A stretch of 13,977 nt of DNA, from NCBI GenBank assembly GCA_016200125.1, contig JACQFK010000247.1, positions 1-13,977 on the forward strand, read 5' to 3'. Position numbers and translations under genes: made by a program. Of the stretch, positions 1 to 8,258 are shown piece by piece; the stretch's first letter is position 1; each line of letters begins with the position of its first letter. Below the pieces are notes generated by a model. That model was not told the DNA's origin. It saw only the letters and a list, made by a program, of their open reading frames with translations, and did no database searches. The DNA is from Planctomycetota bacterium (GTDB lineage: Bacteria; Planctomycetota; MHYJ01; JACPRB01).

Positions 1-2215
1 CCTGGGCGAGGCGCCGCTCTTCCGCGGAGGGCGGACGGCCCGCCGCGAGACGGAAGGCGAGGTCGATCTGCGCCGCCGGGGCCGTCCCGGCCTCCCGGAC
101 CAGGCGCTCCGCGAAGGCCGCGGCCAGCGGGTTCGACAGCGACCCGTTCAGCAGCTCGAGGGCCTGGGGCGCGTGCGTGCTGCACTCGCGGCGGCCGCAG
201 CTGGAATTCAGGGAGGGCTGGTCGAAGACCTCCATCGAGGGCAGCCGCAGGTTGCGCTTGGCGACGAGGTAGATCGAGCGGCGCTGCTGCTGCTCCGCGC
301 CGTGGGTCACCGCCCACTGCGCGGGCTTGTAGAGCGCGTGCACGAGCTCGGGGTCGACGGGGACGAAAATGCTCGGTCCGCCCCTCTCGGGATTGAGCTT
401 TCCCGAGACGGCCAGCATCGAGTCGCGGATCTCCTCGGCCGAAAGCCGGCGGCGGTCGAAGCGCCAGAGCCAGCGGTTGTCCGGGTCCTTGGCCGACGCC
501 TTCGGGGTCTCGGGCGTCGAGAAGGCCTGGCGGTAGGCGGCGCTGAGCAGGATGAGCTTGTGGAGCGGCTTCAGGCGCCAGCCGCCTTCGACGAAGACGG
601 CTGCAAGGTAGTCGAGCAGCTCCGGGTTGCTCGGCTTCTCGCCGTTCACGCCGAAGTCGTTCGGCGTCTTCACGAGGCCCGTGCCGAAGTGGTGGAGCCA
701 GACGCGGTTGACCAGGACCCGCGGCGTGAGCGGATGCTTCGGGTCGGTCAGCCAGCGCGCGAGCTCGACGCGGGGCTTCGGCGTCGTGAGCGGCAGCTCC
801 GCGGCGCCGTCGGAAACGAGCACCGTCGGGAAGCGCATGCCCACGGGCTCGCCCTTCTTGTCGTACTCCCCGCGGCGCAGGACGTGGATCTTCGAGGGCT
901 CGGCAAGGTCGTGGACGGTGTTGATCGCCGGCGGGGCGGGCGGCTTCTGATCCTCCAGCCGGTCGATCTCGTGCTCCAGCTGGATCCGCTCCTCCCCCTG
1001 GGCCGTCTTGAGCCGTTTCTTGAGCGGGACGATCTGCTCCTGGAGGTGCGCGGTCTTCGACTTGTACTCCGCCTCGGCTTCCGGGGTCGCGAGCGAGACG
1101 GTTCTTTCGTCCGTCGCCGCGAGGAAGGCCTGAAGGCGGTAGTAGTCCTTCTGCAGGAGGGGGTCGAACTTGTGATCGTGGCAGCGCGCGCAGCCCAGCG
1201 TGACGCCCAGGAAGGCGGCGCCGATGATGTCGGTGCGGTCGGTCAGGACCTCGTTGCAGCTGCTGGCGACCTCCTGGTTGCCCGCGTTGCGACGCACGGG
1301 GCCGAGACGATGGAAGCCCGCGGCGGCCAGCAGCTCGCGGCTGTCGGGGTCGATCTCGTCGCCGGCGACCTGCTCCTGGATGAAGCGGTCGCAGGGCTTG
1401 TCGGCATTGAAGGAGTCGATGACGTAGTCGCGGTAGCGCCAGAGGTTGCCGACGGGGGTGTCGTACTCGAAGCCTTCGCTCTCGCCGAAGCGGACGACGT
1501 CCAGCCAGTGCTGGCCCCAGCGCTCGCCGTAGCGGGGGCTCGCGAGGAGGCGGTCGACCAGGCGCTCGTAGGCGTCGGGCGAGGCGTCGGCGGCGAACTC
1601 GTCGACGTCGCGGGGCGTGGGGGGCAGCCCGGTCAGGTCGTAGGTGACGCGGCGGATGAGGTCGGCCTTCGATGCCTCGGGCGCGGGCTTCAGGCCTTCG
1701 CGGTCGAGCTTCGCGAGGATGAAGGCATCGAGAGGATGGCGCGCGGCCCGGGGAAGCACCGGCTTGATCACGGGCCGGAAGGCCCAGTAGGCGCGCTGCT
1801 CGGGCGTGATCGCACGAACGGGCGTCGCGGGAGCGACGGCGGCGGCCTCCCCGGGCCAGGCGGCTCCCGCCTCGATCCAGCGGCGGAGGAGCTCGATCTC
1901 TTCGGGCGAGACCCGCTTGCCCTTGGGGGGCATCATGAAGTCGGGGTCGGACGAGCGGAGCCGCTTGAGAAGTTCGCTCTCCCCGCTCTTGCCGGGGACC
2001 AGGACCTTCTCCGTGCCTTCGCCGCCCCGGAGCGCCGCGGCGCGGCTGTCGAGCCGGAGGCCGCCCTTCTGCTGCTCGGCCCCGTGGCACTTCAGGCAGT
2101 TCCGGGCGAGGATCGGCTGGATCCCGCCGGCGAAGTCCGGGGGCGGGGGCGTCTCCTGCCCCCAGGCGGGGACGAGCAAGAGGAGCAGGGCGGCGGGGAG
2201 GCGTGGAGACGTCAT
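1..2215 (-). CDS. DUF1549/DUF1553 (PSCyt1/PSD1) cytochrome c-like protein, 3' end beyond window
   Basis: Translating the minus strand from the ATG at 2215 gives an uninterrupted frame of about 738 residues that leaves the window at position 1, so the C-terminus is missing. Residues 1-20 form a signal peptide with a Leu-rich core, predicting export. A first CxxCH haem motif (CLKCH, residues 40-44) is followed by an MMPPKGK segment typical of the planctomycete cytochrome C domain. The DUF1549 (PSCyt1) region starts near residue 159 and contains YDLTGLPPTP. A second CxxCH (CARCH, residues 342-346) follows. A charged helical stretch then leads to DUF1553 (PSD1) from about residue 498, with VNRVWLHHFGTGLV and FDRRRLSAEEIRDSM. 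These families are expanded in Planctomycetes and Verrucomicrobia. Their substrates are unknown; a periplasmic redox role is inferred. It is divergent from the PVC-type gene, and such genes are often neighbours. Family assignment is firm, biochemical role is not. Confidence 0.93.
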   Translation of the reverse strand, partial: MTSPRLPAALLLLLVPAWGQETPPPPDFAGGIQPILARNCLKCHGAEQQKGGLRLDSRAAALRGGEGTEKVLVPGKSGESELLKRLRSSDPDFMMPPKGKRVSPEEIELLRRWIEAGAAWPGEAAAVAPATPVRAITPEQRAYWAFRPVIKPVLPRAARHPLDAFILAKLDREGLKPAPEASKADLIRRVTYDLTGLPPTPRDVDEFAADASPDAYERLVDRLLASPRYGERWGQHWLDVVRFGESEGFEYDTPVGNLWRYRDYVIDSFNADKPCDRFIQEQVAGDEIDPDSRELLAAAGFHRLGPVRRNAGNQEVASSCNEVLTDRTDIIGAAFLGVTLGCARCHDHKFDPLLQKDYYRLQAFLAATDERTVSLATPEAEAEYKSKTAHLQEQIVPLKKRLKTAQGEERIQLEHEIDRLEDQKPPAPPAINTVHDLAEPSKIHVLRRGEYDKKGEPVGMRFPTVLVSDGAAELPLTTPKPRVELARWLTDPKHPLTPRVLVNRVWLHHFGTGLVKTPNDFGVNGEKPSNPELLDYLAAVFVEGGWRLKPLHKLILLSAAYRQAFSTPETPKASAKDPDNRWLWRFDRRRLSAEEIRDSMLAVSGKLNPERGGPSIFVPVDPELVHALYKPAQWAVTHGAEQQQRRSIYLVAKRNLRLPSMEVFDQPSLNSSCGRRECSTHAPQALELLNGSLSNPLAAAFAERLVREAGTAPAAQIDLAFRLAAGRPPSAEERRLAQ

Positions 2216-2322
2216 TCCGGCTACACAACAACGCCGGGACGCCGCGGGCTTCGCCTGCCCACGGATCTCCCCGATTTCGCCGCCTTCAGAATGAATCTGG
2301 GGAAATCCGTCGCGGGAAGCGC

Positions 2323-2330
2323 TATTTAAT
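2323..2330 (+). promoter_or_regulatory. possible -10 element in divergent intergenic region
   Basis: The 158-bp gap between the two divergent cytochrome genes contains one AT-rich island, TATTTAATAT, at 2323-2332 in otherwise GC-rich DNA, about 44 bases upstream of the ATG at 2374. It could be the -10 region for the plus-strand gene. No good -35 box is found at 16-18 bases, so this is tentative. No clear promoter for the minus-strand gene could be picked out. Confidence 0.25.
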
Positions 2331-2373
2331 ATGAGTGCCGCGGATGACCCGCCGGCTCTCGGGGAACGCCTCC

Positions 2374-5300
2374 ATGACCAGACTGCTCGCGCTGTCGCTC
2401 ACCCTCCTCGCGCTCGCGCCCGGCCAGGCCGCCGATGGGCTCCGCCTCGAGAAGGACGCCCGCGTCGTCCTGCTCGGCAACGGCCTGGGCTCGCGCATGA
2501 TCCACACCGGCCACTTCGAGACCGAGCTCCAGCTGCGCCACCCCGAGCTGCGCCTCCTCGTCCGCGACATGTGCGACGAGGCCAACACGCCGAGCTTCCG
2601 GCCGCACTCGGCCCGCCAGAACCAGCTCGGATTCCCCGGCGCCGAGAAATTCGCGATGCCCTACTGCGACGGCAAGATTGCCGGCGGGAAGGGTCATTTC
2701 GACACCGAGGAGCAGTGGCTCGCCCGCCTGAAGCCCGACGTCCTTATCTGCTTCTTCGGCTTCTGCGAATCCTTCCAGGGCCCCGCGGGCTTGAAGAACT
2801 TCCGGGAGGAGCTGGACGCTTTCCTCAAGCATACGCTGGCGCAGAACTACAACGGGAAGGCCCCCGCGAAGCTCGCCCTCGTGTCCCCCACCGCGATCCA
2901 GGACCTCTCGGCGACGATGGATGTTCCCAACGGCCGCCTGCAGAATCCGATCCTGGCCTCCTACACCTCCGTCATGGAGGCGGTGGCCGGCGAGAACGGC
3001 GTCCTTTTCGTCGACGCCTTCAAGGCCTCGCAGGCCTGGTACCGCGAATCGAAGGAGGCGCTCACGGCCGACGGCGCCCTCTACAACGACGCGGGCTACC
3101 GCAAGCTGGCGCCCTTCCTCTGCGACCGCATCTTCGGGAGGACCCCGGTGAAGGACGAGTCCCGCCGCTCAGCGGTCAAGGCCGCGGTCCTCGAGAAGGA
3201 TTTCTTCTGGCTCAACGACTTCAAGATCCCCAACGGGGTCCACGCCTACGGCCAGCGCTACAACCCCTTCGGCCCGGCGAACTATCCTTTCGAGATCCAG
3301 AAGAACCGCGAGATGCTCGCCATCCGCGACCAGGCCCTCTGGGCCGCGCTCGAGGGGAAGTCGATCGACGTCGCCGCCCTTGACTCGGCCACCGTCGCCC
3401 TCCCGCCCGTCGACACCAACTTCAAGCCCAAGGCCAGCGGGATCAGGTTCCTCGACGAGAAGGAGGCGCTGGCCGCCTTCAAGCTGCCGCCCGGCTACAA
3501 GGTCCAGCAGTGGGCGAGCGAGAAGGACTTCCCCGAACTCGAGAAGCCCGTCCAGATGAGCTTCGACAACAAGGGCCGCCTCTGGGTCGCCTGCATGCCG
3601 ACCTACCCGCACTGGAAGCCCGGCGATCCGCGGCCGAACGACAAGCTCGTCATCCTGGAGGACACGAAGGGCGCGGGGAAGGCGGACAAGCTGACCGTCT
3701 TCGCCGACCACCTGAACCTGCCGATCGGCTTCGAGTTCGCCCCCGAGGGCGTCTACCTCTCCGCCAGCGGCGGACGCCTGGTGCTGCTCAAGGACCGGAA
3801 CGGTGACGACAAGGTCGACGAGACCGAGCTGATCTTCGAGGGCTTCGACGACCACGACACGCACCACGCGATCAACGCCTTCACCGCTGATCCCTCGGGC
3901 GCGATCATCCTGGCGGAGGGCGTCTTCCTGCGCAGCAACATCGAGACGGCCTACGGTCCGGTGCGCGGCACCGACGGCGGCTTCTTCCGCTTCCAGCCCC
4001 AGCGGCGCCAGCTGGAGCGCCACGCGCAGCTGCCCATCCCGAACCCCTGGGGCGTGACCTACGACGAGTGGGGCCAGCACTTCTTCCTGCACACCTCGGG
4101 CCCCGACTTCGAGTGGATGGTGCCGGGCTCGATCAAGTCGCGCTACGGCCAGGCCAATCCCCGCAGCCCCGACCTGGTCGACACGGCGCACAAGGTGCGG
4201 CCGACCTCGGGCGTCGAGTTCGTCAGCAGCCGGCACTTCCCGCCCGAGGTCCAGGGCGACGTGCTGATCAACAACAACATCGGGTTCCTCGGCACCAAGC
4301 AGCACCAGATGATCGACGAGGGCATCGGCTACCGGACGAAGTGGCGCCAGGACCTGATCGTCTCGAGCGACCCGAACTACCGTCCCGTGGACCTCGAGTT
4401 CGCGCCGGACGGCTCGCTCTATATCATCGACTGGCACAACCCGCTGATCGGGCACATGCAGCACAACGCGCGGGACCCGAACCGCGACCACACGCACGGC
4501 CGCATCTACCGGATCACCTATCCGGCCCTGCCGCTCGTGAAGCCGGCGAAGGTGGCCGGCGCGACGATCGCGGAGCTGCTGGAAAACCTCAAGCTGCCCG
4601 AGTACCGCGCGCGCTACCGGACCCAGCGCGAGCTGCGGGCCCACAAGAGCGCCGAGGTGCTGCCCGCGGTGGCGAAGTGGGTCGCGGGTCTCGACTCCAA
4701 GGACCCCAACGCCGAGCGCTGGATGCTGGAAGGCCTCTGGGCCACCTGGGGTCAGAATCACGTGGACGAGGCCCTGCTCCGCCGCTTGATGGACTCCAAG
4801 GACTACCGGGTGCGCGCGGCCTGCGTGGACGTGATCCGCTACAACGGGCACCGACTGGCGGATCAGGCGGAGCTGCTCAGGAAGTCCGCGCGCGACGCGA
4901 ACGGACGCGTGAAGCTCTGCGCGATCGTCGCGGCGACCTGGATGGGCAAGGAGGCCGGCCTCTCGATCATCGCCGAGGCGGAGAAGACCGCGGAGCCGCC
5001 CGACCTGCTGACGAAGGAGAAGTTCATCAAGGACACCTACCGGGTGGCGAAGGCCTACCTGAACAACGAGACCGTCGAGGACGTGACGGTCGTCAAGGCG
5101 CCGGAGCACCTGAAGGGAGAGGAGCGGAGGCTCTTCGTGAAGGGCGCGGAGATCTACGGCCGCGAGGGCCATTGCGCGACCTGCCACCAGCCCGACGGCG
5201 AGGGCCTGGCGCTGTCGGGCTTCCCGCCGCTCACCAGGAGTCCCTGGGTCAACCAGGACGACGACCGTCTGATCAAGCTCACGCTCAAGGGCATGTTCGG

Positions 5301-6048
5301 CCCCCTCGAGCTCGAGGGGAAGAAGTTCCCCGGCCTGACGCCGATGACGCCCTTCGGCGGCCTGCTGAGCGACGAGGACGTCTCGGCGGTGCTGACCTAC
5401 GTGCGCAATTCGTTCGGGAACAAGGCGCCGCTGATCACGGCGGAGAAGGTCAAGCAGGTGCGGGAGGCCGTGAAGGACAAGGTCGACTTCTATTCGCCCT
5501 CGGAGCTGCTGGGAACCGCGCCGGCGTCCCCCTCCCGGAAATTCGTGAAGATGTGGACGCTGGAGGACTTCAAGGGGGCCTTCGACGCCCCGCTCTCGAA
5601 GCGCAACTTCAACCGCGGGAAGGAGATGTTCACGGCCGCGGGCTGCATCTCCTGCCACAACGTCCAGGGCCAGGGCGCCCACGTCGGCGCGGACCTCTCG
5701 AAGGTCGGCGACGAGTACCCCGGCATCGAGCTGCTGCGCCAGATCATCGACCCCTCGGCGAAGATCAAGGACGACTTCCGGGTGGTCGCCGTCTTCCTCA
5801 AGAACGACGACCGCTACCGCGGGATGATCGTGAAGCGCGAAGGGGACGTCATCCAGCTGGCGGAGAACCTGGCGGAGCCCGACAAGACGGTGACGATCAA
5901 GAAGGCGGACATCAGCCGGGTGACGCCCTCGGACGTCTCGCCGATGCCCACGGGCCTGCTCGTGACGCTGTCGCGCGACGAGGTGCTCGACCTGGTGGCC
6001 TACATCGTGTCGCTGGGGAACCCCAAGCACCGGGCCTTCGGGGATTGA
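2374..6048 (+). CDS. PVC-type haem-binding CxxCH protein with SGNH-like, propeller, HEAT and two cytochrome c domains
   Basis: This 1224-residue exported protein begins with a signal peptide (residues 1 to about 20, core LLALSLTLLALA). The ATG at 2374 was chosen over the GTG at 2335 because it puts the signal peptide at the N-terminus and has GGGGAA seven bases upstream. Residues ~30-270 resemble an SGNH/GDSL hydrolase-like domain (VVLLGNGLGSRM), but the catalytic GDS and His are not evident, so it is probably non-catalytic. Residues ~373-720 form the PVC-type beta-propeller (TIGR02604-like), starting at GYKVQQWA and ending near HGRIYRITYP. Residues ~733-905 are helical and HEAT-like. A first cytochrome c domain has C934-A-T-C937-H938 with a likely Met ligand in GLTPMTPFG. 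A second, TIGR02603-like domain has C1091-I-S-C1094-H1095 and runs to the C-terminus. The architecture is characteristic of Planctomycetes/Verrucomicrobia. It probably acts as a periplasmic electron-transfer or dehydrogenase-linked protein; the substrate is unknown. A diverged copy of its 3' end lies at 7259-7364. Confidence 0.95.
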   Translation: MTRLLALSLTLLALAPGQAADGLRLEKDARVVLLGNGLGSRMIHTGHFETELQLRHPELRLLVRDMCDEANTPSFRPHSARQNQLGFPGAEKFAMPYCDGKIAGGKGHFDTEEQWLARLKPDVLICFFGFCESFQGPAGLKNFREELDAFLKHTLAQNYNGKAPAKLALVSPTAIQDLSATMDVPNGRLQNPILASYTSVMEAVAGENGVLFVDAFKASQAWYRESKEALTADGALYNDAGYRKLAPFLCDRIFGRTPVKDESRRSAVKAAVLEKDFFWLNDFKIPNGVHAYGQRYNPFGPANYPFEIQKNREMLAIRDQALWAALEGKSIDVAALDSATVALPPVDTNFKPKASGIRFLDEKEALAAFKLPPGYKVQQWASEKDFPELEKPVQMSFDNKGRLWVACMPTYPHWKPGDPRPNDKLVILEDTKGAGKADKLTVFADHLNLPIGFEFAPEGVYLSASGGRLVLLKDRNGDDKVDETELIFEGFDDHDTHHAINAFTADPSGAIILAEGVFLRSNIETAYGPVRGTDGGFFRFQPQRRQLERHAQLPIPNPWGVTYDEWGQHFFLHTSGPDFEWMVPGSIKSRYGQANPRSPDLVDTAHKVRPTSGVEFVSSRHFPPEVQGDVLINNNIGFLGTKQHQMIDEGIGYRTKWRQDLIVSSDPNYRPVDLEFAPDGSLYIIDWHNPLIGHMQHNARDPNRDHTHGRIYRITYPALPLVKPAKVAGATIAELLENLKLPEYRARYRTQRELRAHKSAEVLPAVAKWVAGLDSKDPNAERWMLEGLWATWGQNHVDEALLRRLMDSKDYRVRAACVDVIRYNGHRLADQAELLRKSARDANGRVKLCAIVAATWMGKEAGLSIIAEAEKTAEPPDLLTKEKFIKDTYRVAKAYLNNETVEDVTVVKAPEHLKGEERRLFVKGAEIYGREGHCATCHQPDGEGLALSGFPPLTRSPWVNQDDDRLIKLTLKGMFGPLELEGKKFPGLTPMTPFGGLLSDEDVSAVLTYVRNSFGNKAPLITAEKVKQVREAVKDKVDFYSPSELLGTAPASPSRKFVKMWTLEDFKGAFDAPLSKRNFNRGKEMFTAAGCISCHNVQGQGAHVGADLSKVGDEYPGIELLRQIIDPSAKIKDDFRVVAVFLKNDDRYRGMIVKREGDVIQLAENLAEPDKTVTIKKADISRVTPSDVSPMPTGLLVTLSRDEVLDLVAYIVSLGNPKHRAFGD

Positions 6049-6054
6049 CCGTCA

Positions 6055-6082
6055 TTGAACTCGCGGCCGTGATCCGGATAAC
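6055..6082 (+). promoter_or_regulatory. candidate sigma70-type promoter for the Kelch lipoprotein gene
   Basis: TTGAAC at 6055-6060 and GATAAC at 6077-6082 are 16 bases apart. An overlapping alternative -10, TAACAT at 6079-6084, gives 18. Both lie in the 43-bp gap before the gene. A start site a few bases after the -10 would leave almost no leader before the TTG at 6092. Read-through from the cytochrome gene is equally possible. Confidence 0.4.
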
Positions 6083-6091
6083 ATTGAACGG

Positions 6092-7258
6092 TTGACGAGA
6101 CTCAGGAAGAACCCGTGGTGGTCGGCTCCTCTCCTCCCCTTGTGCGCCCTCATCCTTCCCACCTGCGGGGACAGCAGCAATGTGGTTTCCTCCGGGTCGG
6201 GCTTCGTCCTGACGGCCTCGACGGCGTCCTTCAGCGCCGTCCAGGGAGCCGGCAATCCGCCGAGCCAGGGGCTGAGCCTGATCGGACCGATTCGCTACCG
6301 TCTCGGCTCCGGGGGATGGACGGCCTCATCGGACCAGGCTTGGCTGACCGTGTCCCCCTCGTCGGGCACGATGGGGACCGGGCAGGCCGTTCCCCTCACC
6401 TTGAGCGTGCAGGTGCCCGCCGCTCAGGCGGAGAGCTGGATCGGGGCGACGTCGACGCTGAACTCCCCCTCGCCGCGGGAGGATCATGACGCCGCCTGGA
6501 CGGGAAGCCGGATGGTCGTCTGGGGCGGCGAAATCAGCGACGGCTTTCTCTATTCGCCGGCGTCGGACCAGTGGCTGGGAACGATCAGCACCACCACTGC
6601 GCCGAGCCCCCGGAGCCTTCACAGCGCGGTCTGGACGGGCACGCGGATGATCGTCTGGGGCGGCTATGACGGGGCCACTCTGGTGAACACGGGAGGGATC
6701 TACGATCCAGCCACGGACCAGTGGGTGGGATCGACAACGACCGTGAATGCGCCGACGCCCCGGCTTCACCATGTGGCGGTGTGGACGGGGACCGCGATGA
6801 TCGTGTGGGGCGGACAGGACGCGACCGGAAACGTGAACGACGGAAAGCGCTACGATCCCGTGCTCGACCAGTGGACGCCTCTCAATCCGGCCGGGGCTCC
6901 GACGGCGCGCCAGGCGGCCGCGGCCGTGTGGACGGGGAACGAGATGCTGCTGTGGGGAGGAAACGACGGCAGCGGCGCGCTGAACACCGGCGGCCGCTAT
7001 GATCCGGTGCTGGATTCCTGGGTGGGGGCGATCACGACGGTGGGCGCGCCGACCGCGAGGCAGAGCCTCTCGGCGGTGTGGACGGGGAGCCGGATGCTGG
7101 TCAGCCACGGCGCCTCGCCGACGGCGGGTTTTTTCGACACGGGAGGCATCTACCAGCCGGCGATCTCGGGGCTGGGCACCTTCACGGCGACGGTGACGGT
7201 CCAACCGGCCGGCGCCCCGCCGCTGACCCTCCTCGTCACCCTCACGGTGACGCCCTAG
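6092..7258 (+). CDS. putative lipoprotein: Kelch-repeat propeller within a BACON-type domain
   Basis: A 388-residue protein. The only sensible start is TTG 6092, since no in-frame ATG or GTG precedes the signal sequence. A hydrophobic stretch (PLLPLCALILPTC) ends at Cys25, and the following GDSS fits a lipoprotein, though the lipobox (LPTC) is not ideal. Residues ~38-112 match a BACON-type beta-sandwich (start of domain, WTASSDQAWLTVSPSSG). Then come five Kelch units with a VWTGxxMxVWGG core, with Trp at residues 136, 181, 231, 280 and 330, so the period is about 49-50 residues (45 for the first). Unit 5 is degenerate, with SHG in place of WGG. The last ~27 residues (GTFTATVTVQ ... VTLTVTP) look like the final BACON strands, so the propeller seems nested inside the BACON fold. 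A surface protein- or glycan-binding role is inferred. The gene lies between the PVC gene and a copy of that gene's 3' end, which suggests it was inserted there. Confidence 0.85.
   Translation: MTRLRKNPWWSAPLLPLCALILPTCGDSSNVVSSGSGFVLTASTASFSAVQGAGNPPSQGLSLIGPIRYRLGSGGWTASSDQAWLTVSPSSGTMGTGQAVPLTLSVQVPAAQAESWIGATSTLNSPSPREDHDAAWTGSRMVVWGGEISDGFLYSPASDQWLGTISTTTAPSPRSLHSAVWTGTRMIVWGGYDGATLVNTGGIYDPATDQWVGSTTTVNAPTPRLHHVAVWTGTAMIVWGGQDATGNVNDGKRYDPVLDQWTPLNPAGAPTARQAAAAVWTGNEMLLWGGNDGSGALNTGGRYDPVLDSWVGAITTVGAPTARQSLSAVWTGSRMLVSHGASPTAGFFDTGGIYQPAISGLGTFTATVTVQPAGAPPLTLLVTLTVTP
6428..7171 (+). repeat. tandem Kelch-coding repeats, ~147-150 bp period
   Basis: Five in-frame, imperfect tandem units within the lipoprotein gene are anchored by the codons for VWTG at about 6494, 6629, 6779, 6926 and 7076. 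Units 2 to 4 are the most alike (YDPxxDQW, then APTxR between units). The units have diverged at DNA level, so this is an established propeller and not a fresh slippage array. Confidence 0.75.
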
Positions 7259-7364
7259 GATGTCTCGCCGATTGCTCGTGATGTTGTCGAAGAACGAGGT
7301 GCCCGACCTCGTGGCCTACATCGGGTCTCAGGGGAACCCCAAGCACCGGGCCTTCCCGGAGTAG
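7259..7364 (+). pseudogene. remnant of a second copy of the PVC cytochrome gene 3' end
   Basis: Starting directly after the Kelch stop codon, this stretch aligns along its full length with the last ~117 bp of the cytochrome gene (5932-6048). It shares GATGTCTCGCCGAT, the block encoding DLVAYI, and GGGGAACCCCAAGCACCG encoding GNPKHR, and ends in TAG at 7362-7364. It lacks 11 bases found in the intact copy (around 5945-5955), which breaks the frame. Several substitutions are scattered along it, so the copy is not recent. No cytochrome sequence lies upstream of it; the Kelch gene occupies that place. It is a remnant of a paralogous gene or of a duplication formed during an insertion. Confidence 0.8.
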
Positions 7365-7370
7365 GCTGAT

Positions 7371-7886
7371 CTACGGCTCGTCCTCGCGAGGGGCGATGGG
7401 GTACTTCAGCCACCAATCCATGAGAGCTTGGAAGTGATCCGGAGCTGGCTCGAAGGTCTGACCCTCCAGCTGGGCGACGGCCCGGATCAAGGCGTAGTGG
7501 GCCTGGTCCGAGCTTCCGCCGAAGATGACGCCTCCTCGGTTCGGTCCCCCGCGAGCGCCTCCCAGCTTCTTGAGGAGCGCCCGTTTGGATTCCGGCCGGC
7601 CCAACGCGCCCAGGGCATAGGCGAGGTCGCGAATCAGGGAAAGGCGGTCGGTCTCCCTCAGGTGGTTCTCGATGCGCCCGACGGCCTCGGCCGCTTCCGC
7701 CGTCTCCAGCAGCGGGCGAAGCTCCAGCCGGAACGTTTGTTCGCCATACGCACGGATGAGATGGGGAGTCGCCGCGGCAAGGTCCGGGGGCTTCACCCCA
7801 GGCGCCCGTTCCAGGGGATCGGGCCGGCAGGAGCCGCCTCCGATGTCCAGAACCACGGCCAGGGACAGGACCAGCCTCTTCCGCAT
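7371..7886 (-). CDS. small putative lipoprotein, HEAT-like helical, function unknown
   Basis: The ATG at 7886 gives 171 residues: a basic start (MRKR), a hydrophobic core (LVLSLAVVLDIGGGS) and Cys20, suggesting export and perhaps lipidation, although the lipobox is poor. GGAGG lies 11 bases upstream. An upstream in-frame start at 7934 would bury the signal sequence. The rest is predicted mostly helical and resembles one or two HEAT-like units (residues ~75-115, SLIRDLAYALGALGRPESKR), ending in an acidic tail. I do not recognise a specific family. It converges on the cytochrome remnant with almost no gap and is the last gene before the tRNA-Leu stub. Confidence 0.7.
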   Translation of the reverse strand: MRKRLVLSLAVVLDIGGGSCRPDPLERAPGVKPPDLAAATPHLIRAYGEQTFRLELRPLLETAEAAEAVGRIENHLRETDRLSLIRDLAYALGALGRPESKRALLKKLGGARGGPNRGGVIFGGSSDQAHYALIRAVAQLEGQTFEPAPDHFQALMDWWLKYPIAPREDEP

Positions 7887-7959
7887 CCGGCGAGACACCT
7901 CCGGGATCGAGGAGCAAGCGCCGTGCCTGTCCAAACGGGCTCTTCCGCGGCGAGGCTTC

Positions 7960-7988
7960 TGTAGAGGGAGTGATCAGGCTTTGCTCAA
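7960..7988 (-). promoter_or_regulatory. weak candidate promoter for the 7371-7886 gene
   Basis: Read on the minus strand, TTGAGC (7988-7983) and TCTACA (7965-7960) are 17 bases apart, about 75 bases upstream of the ATG. The -35 is good but the -10 matches the consensus at only three positions. Confidence 0.3.
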
Positions 7989-8016
7989 TCCTGCAGCAGG
8001 CCGGCGACGAACCAAT

Positions 8017-8045
8017 TTGATGCGATCGGGAGGACCGGGTAGACT
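8017..8045 (+). promoter_or_regulatory. promoter of the left tRNA-Leu copy
   Basis: TTGATG at 8017-8022 and TAGACT at 8040-8045 have a 17-base spacer, and the -10 ends 14 bases before the tRNA stub. The right tRNA copy has a related TATACT followed by the same CTGTTT context, so the repeat similarity extends weakly upstream into the promoter. Confidence 0.6.
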
Positions 8046-8059
8046 GTTTGCGTTCACGG

Positions 8060-8098
8060 GCCTGGGTGGCGGAATTGGCAGACGCGCCGGTTTCAAAA
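8060..8098 (+). pseudogene. 5' half of tRNA-Leu(CAA); left island boundary (att-like)
   Basis: Thirty-nine bases are identical to the start of the tRNA-Leu at 13932: the 5' acceptor strand GCCTGGG, the D arm, the 5' anticodon stem CCGGT and the loop TTCAAAA. Identity stops after the loop. The next bases (TCCCCC) cannot pair with the stem, and no variable arm, T arm or 3' acceptor strand follows. The copy therefore cannot make a tRNA and marks a recombination junction in the anticodon loop, a known target region for tyrosine-recombinase integration. Confidence 0.9.
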
Positions 8099-8227
8099 TC
8101 CCCCCGGACGGTTTTCCCCGTCGCACGTCGCAGCTCCCCAAAGTGGAGAATCCCGCAGCGCGTCAAGCACTTGCGCGATCTCGGCGTGGCCTGTTTCGGC
8201 GCCCAAGAGCCCTTTTTGGCCCTGAGT

Positions 8228-8249
8228 ACTACGCAACCTGCTGCGCAGA
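8228..8249 (+). repeat. inner direct repeat, left copy
   Basis: This 22-bp element (core GCAACCTGCT flanked by CTACG and GCGCAG) recurs in the same orientation at 13843-13864 with two mismatches. Each copy holds two CTRCGCA units 12 bases apart and can also be read as a dyad, CTGCG/CGCAG. It lies nine bases upstream of the -35 box at 8259, so it might be an operator as well as, or instead of, an element end. Confidence 0.6.
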
Positions 8250-8258
8250 TCGAAGAGC

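Noticed and set aside
173..2329. A 718-residue plus-strand frame opposite the DUF1553 gene
   Set aside because: It is a shadow of the GC-rich codon bias. The opposite strand encodes a complete signal peptide, two CxxCH motifs and family motifs, while this frame has only repetitive Arg/Gly/Val/Leu composition.
3169..6030. A 953-residue minus-strand frame antisense to the PVC-type gene, and a 675-residue plus frame at 4068-6095
   Set aside because: Both arise because high third-position GC suppresses stops. Their translations are low-complexity and contain no domain, and the true gene has a coherent five-part architecture.
8107..8122. Hairpin GACGG-TTTTCC-CCGTC as a terminator
   Set aside because: The stem is only five base pairs and no T-run follows it. 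The 129 bases between stub and inner repeat hold nothing else I can support.
8060..8160. A second complete tRNA gene at the left boundary
   Set aside because: After the anticodon loop nothing pairs with the anticodon stem or the acceptor strand and no T arm is present, so it is a stub.
8228..8249. Interpretation of the 22-bp repeat as an integron attC site
   Set aside because: It lacks paired RYYYAAC/GTTRRRY core sites and a long imperfect hairpin, and no integron integrase is visible.
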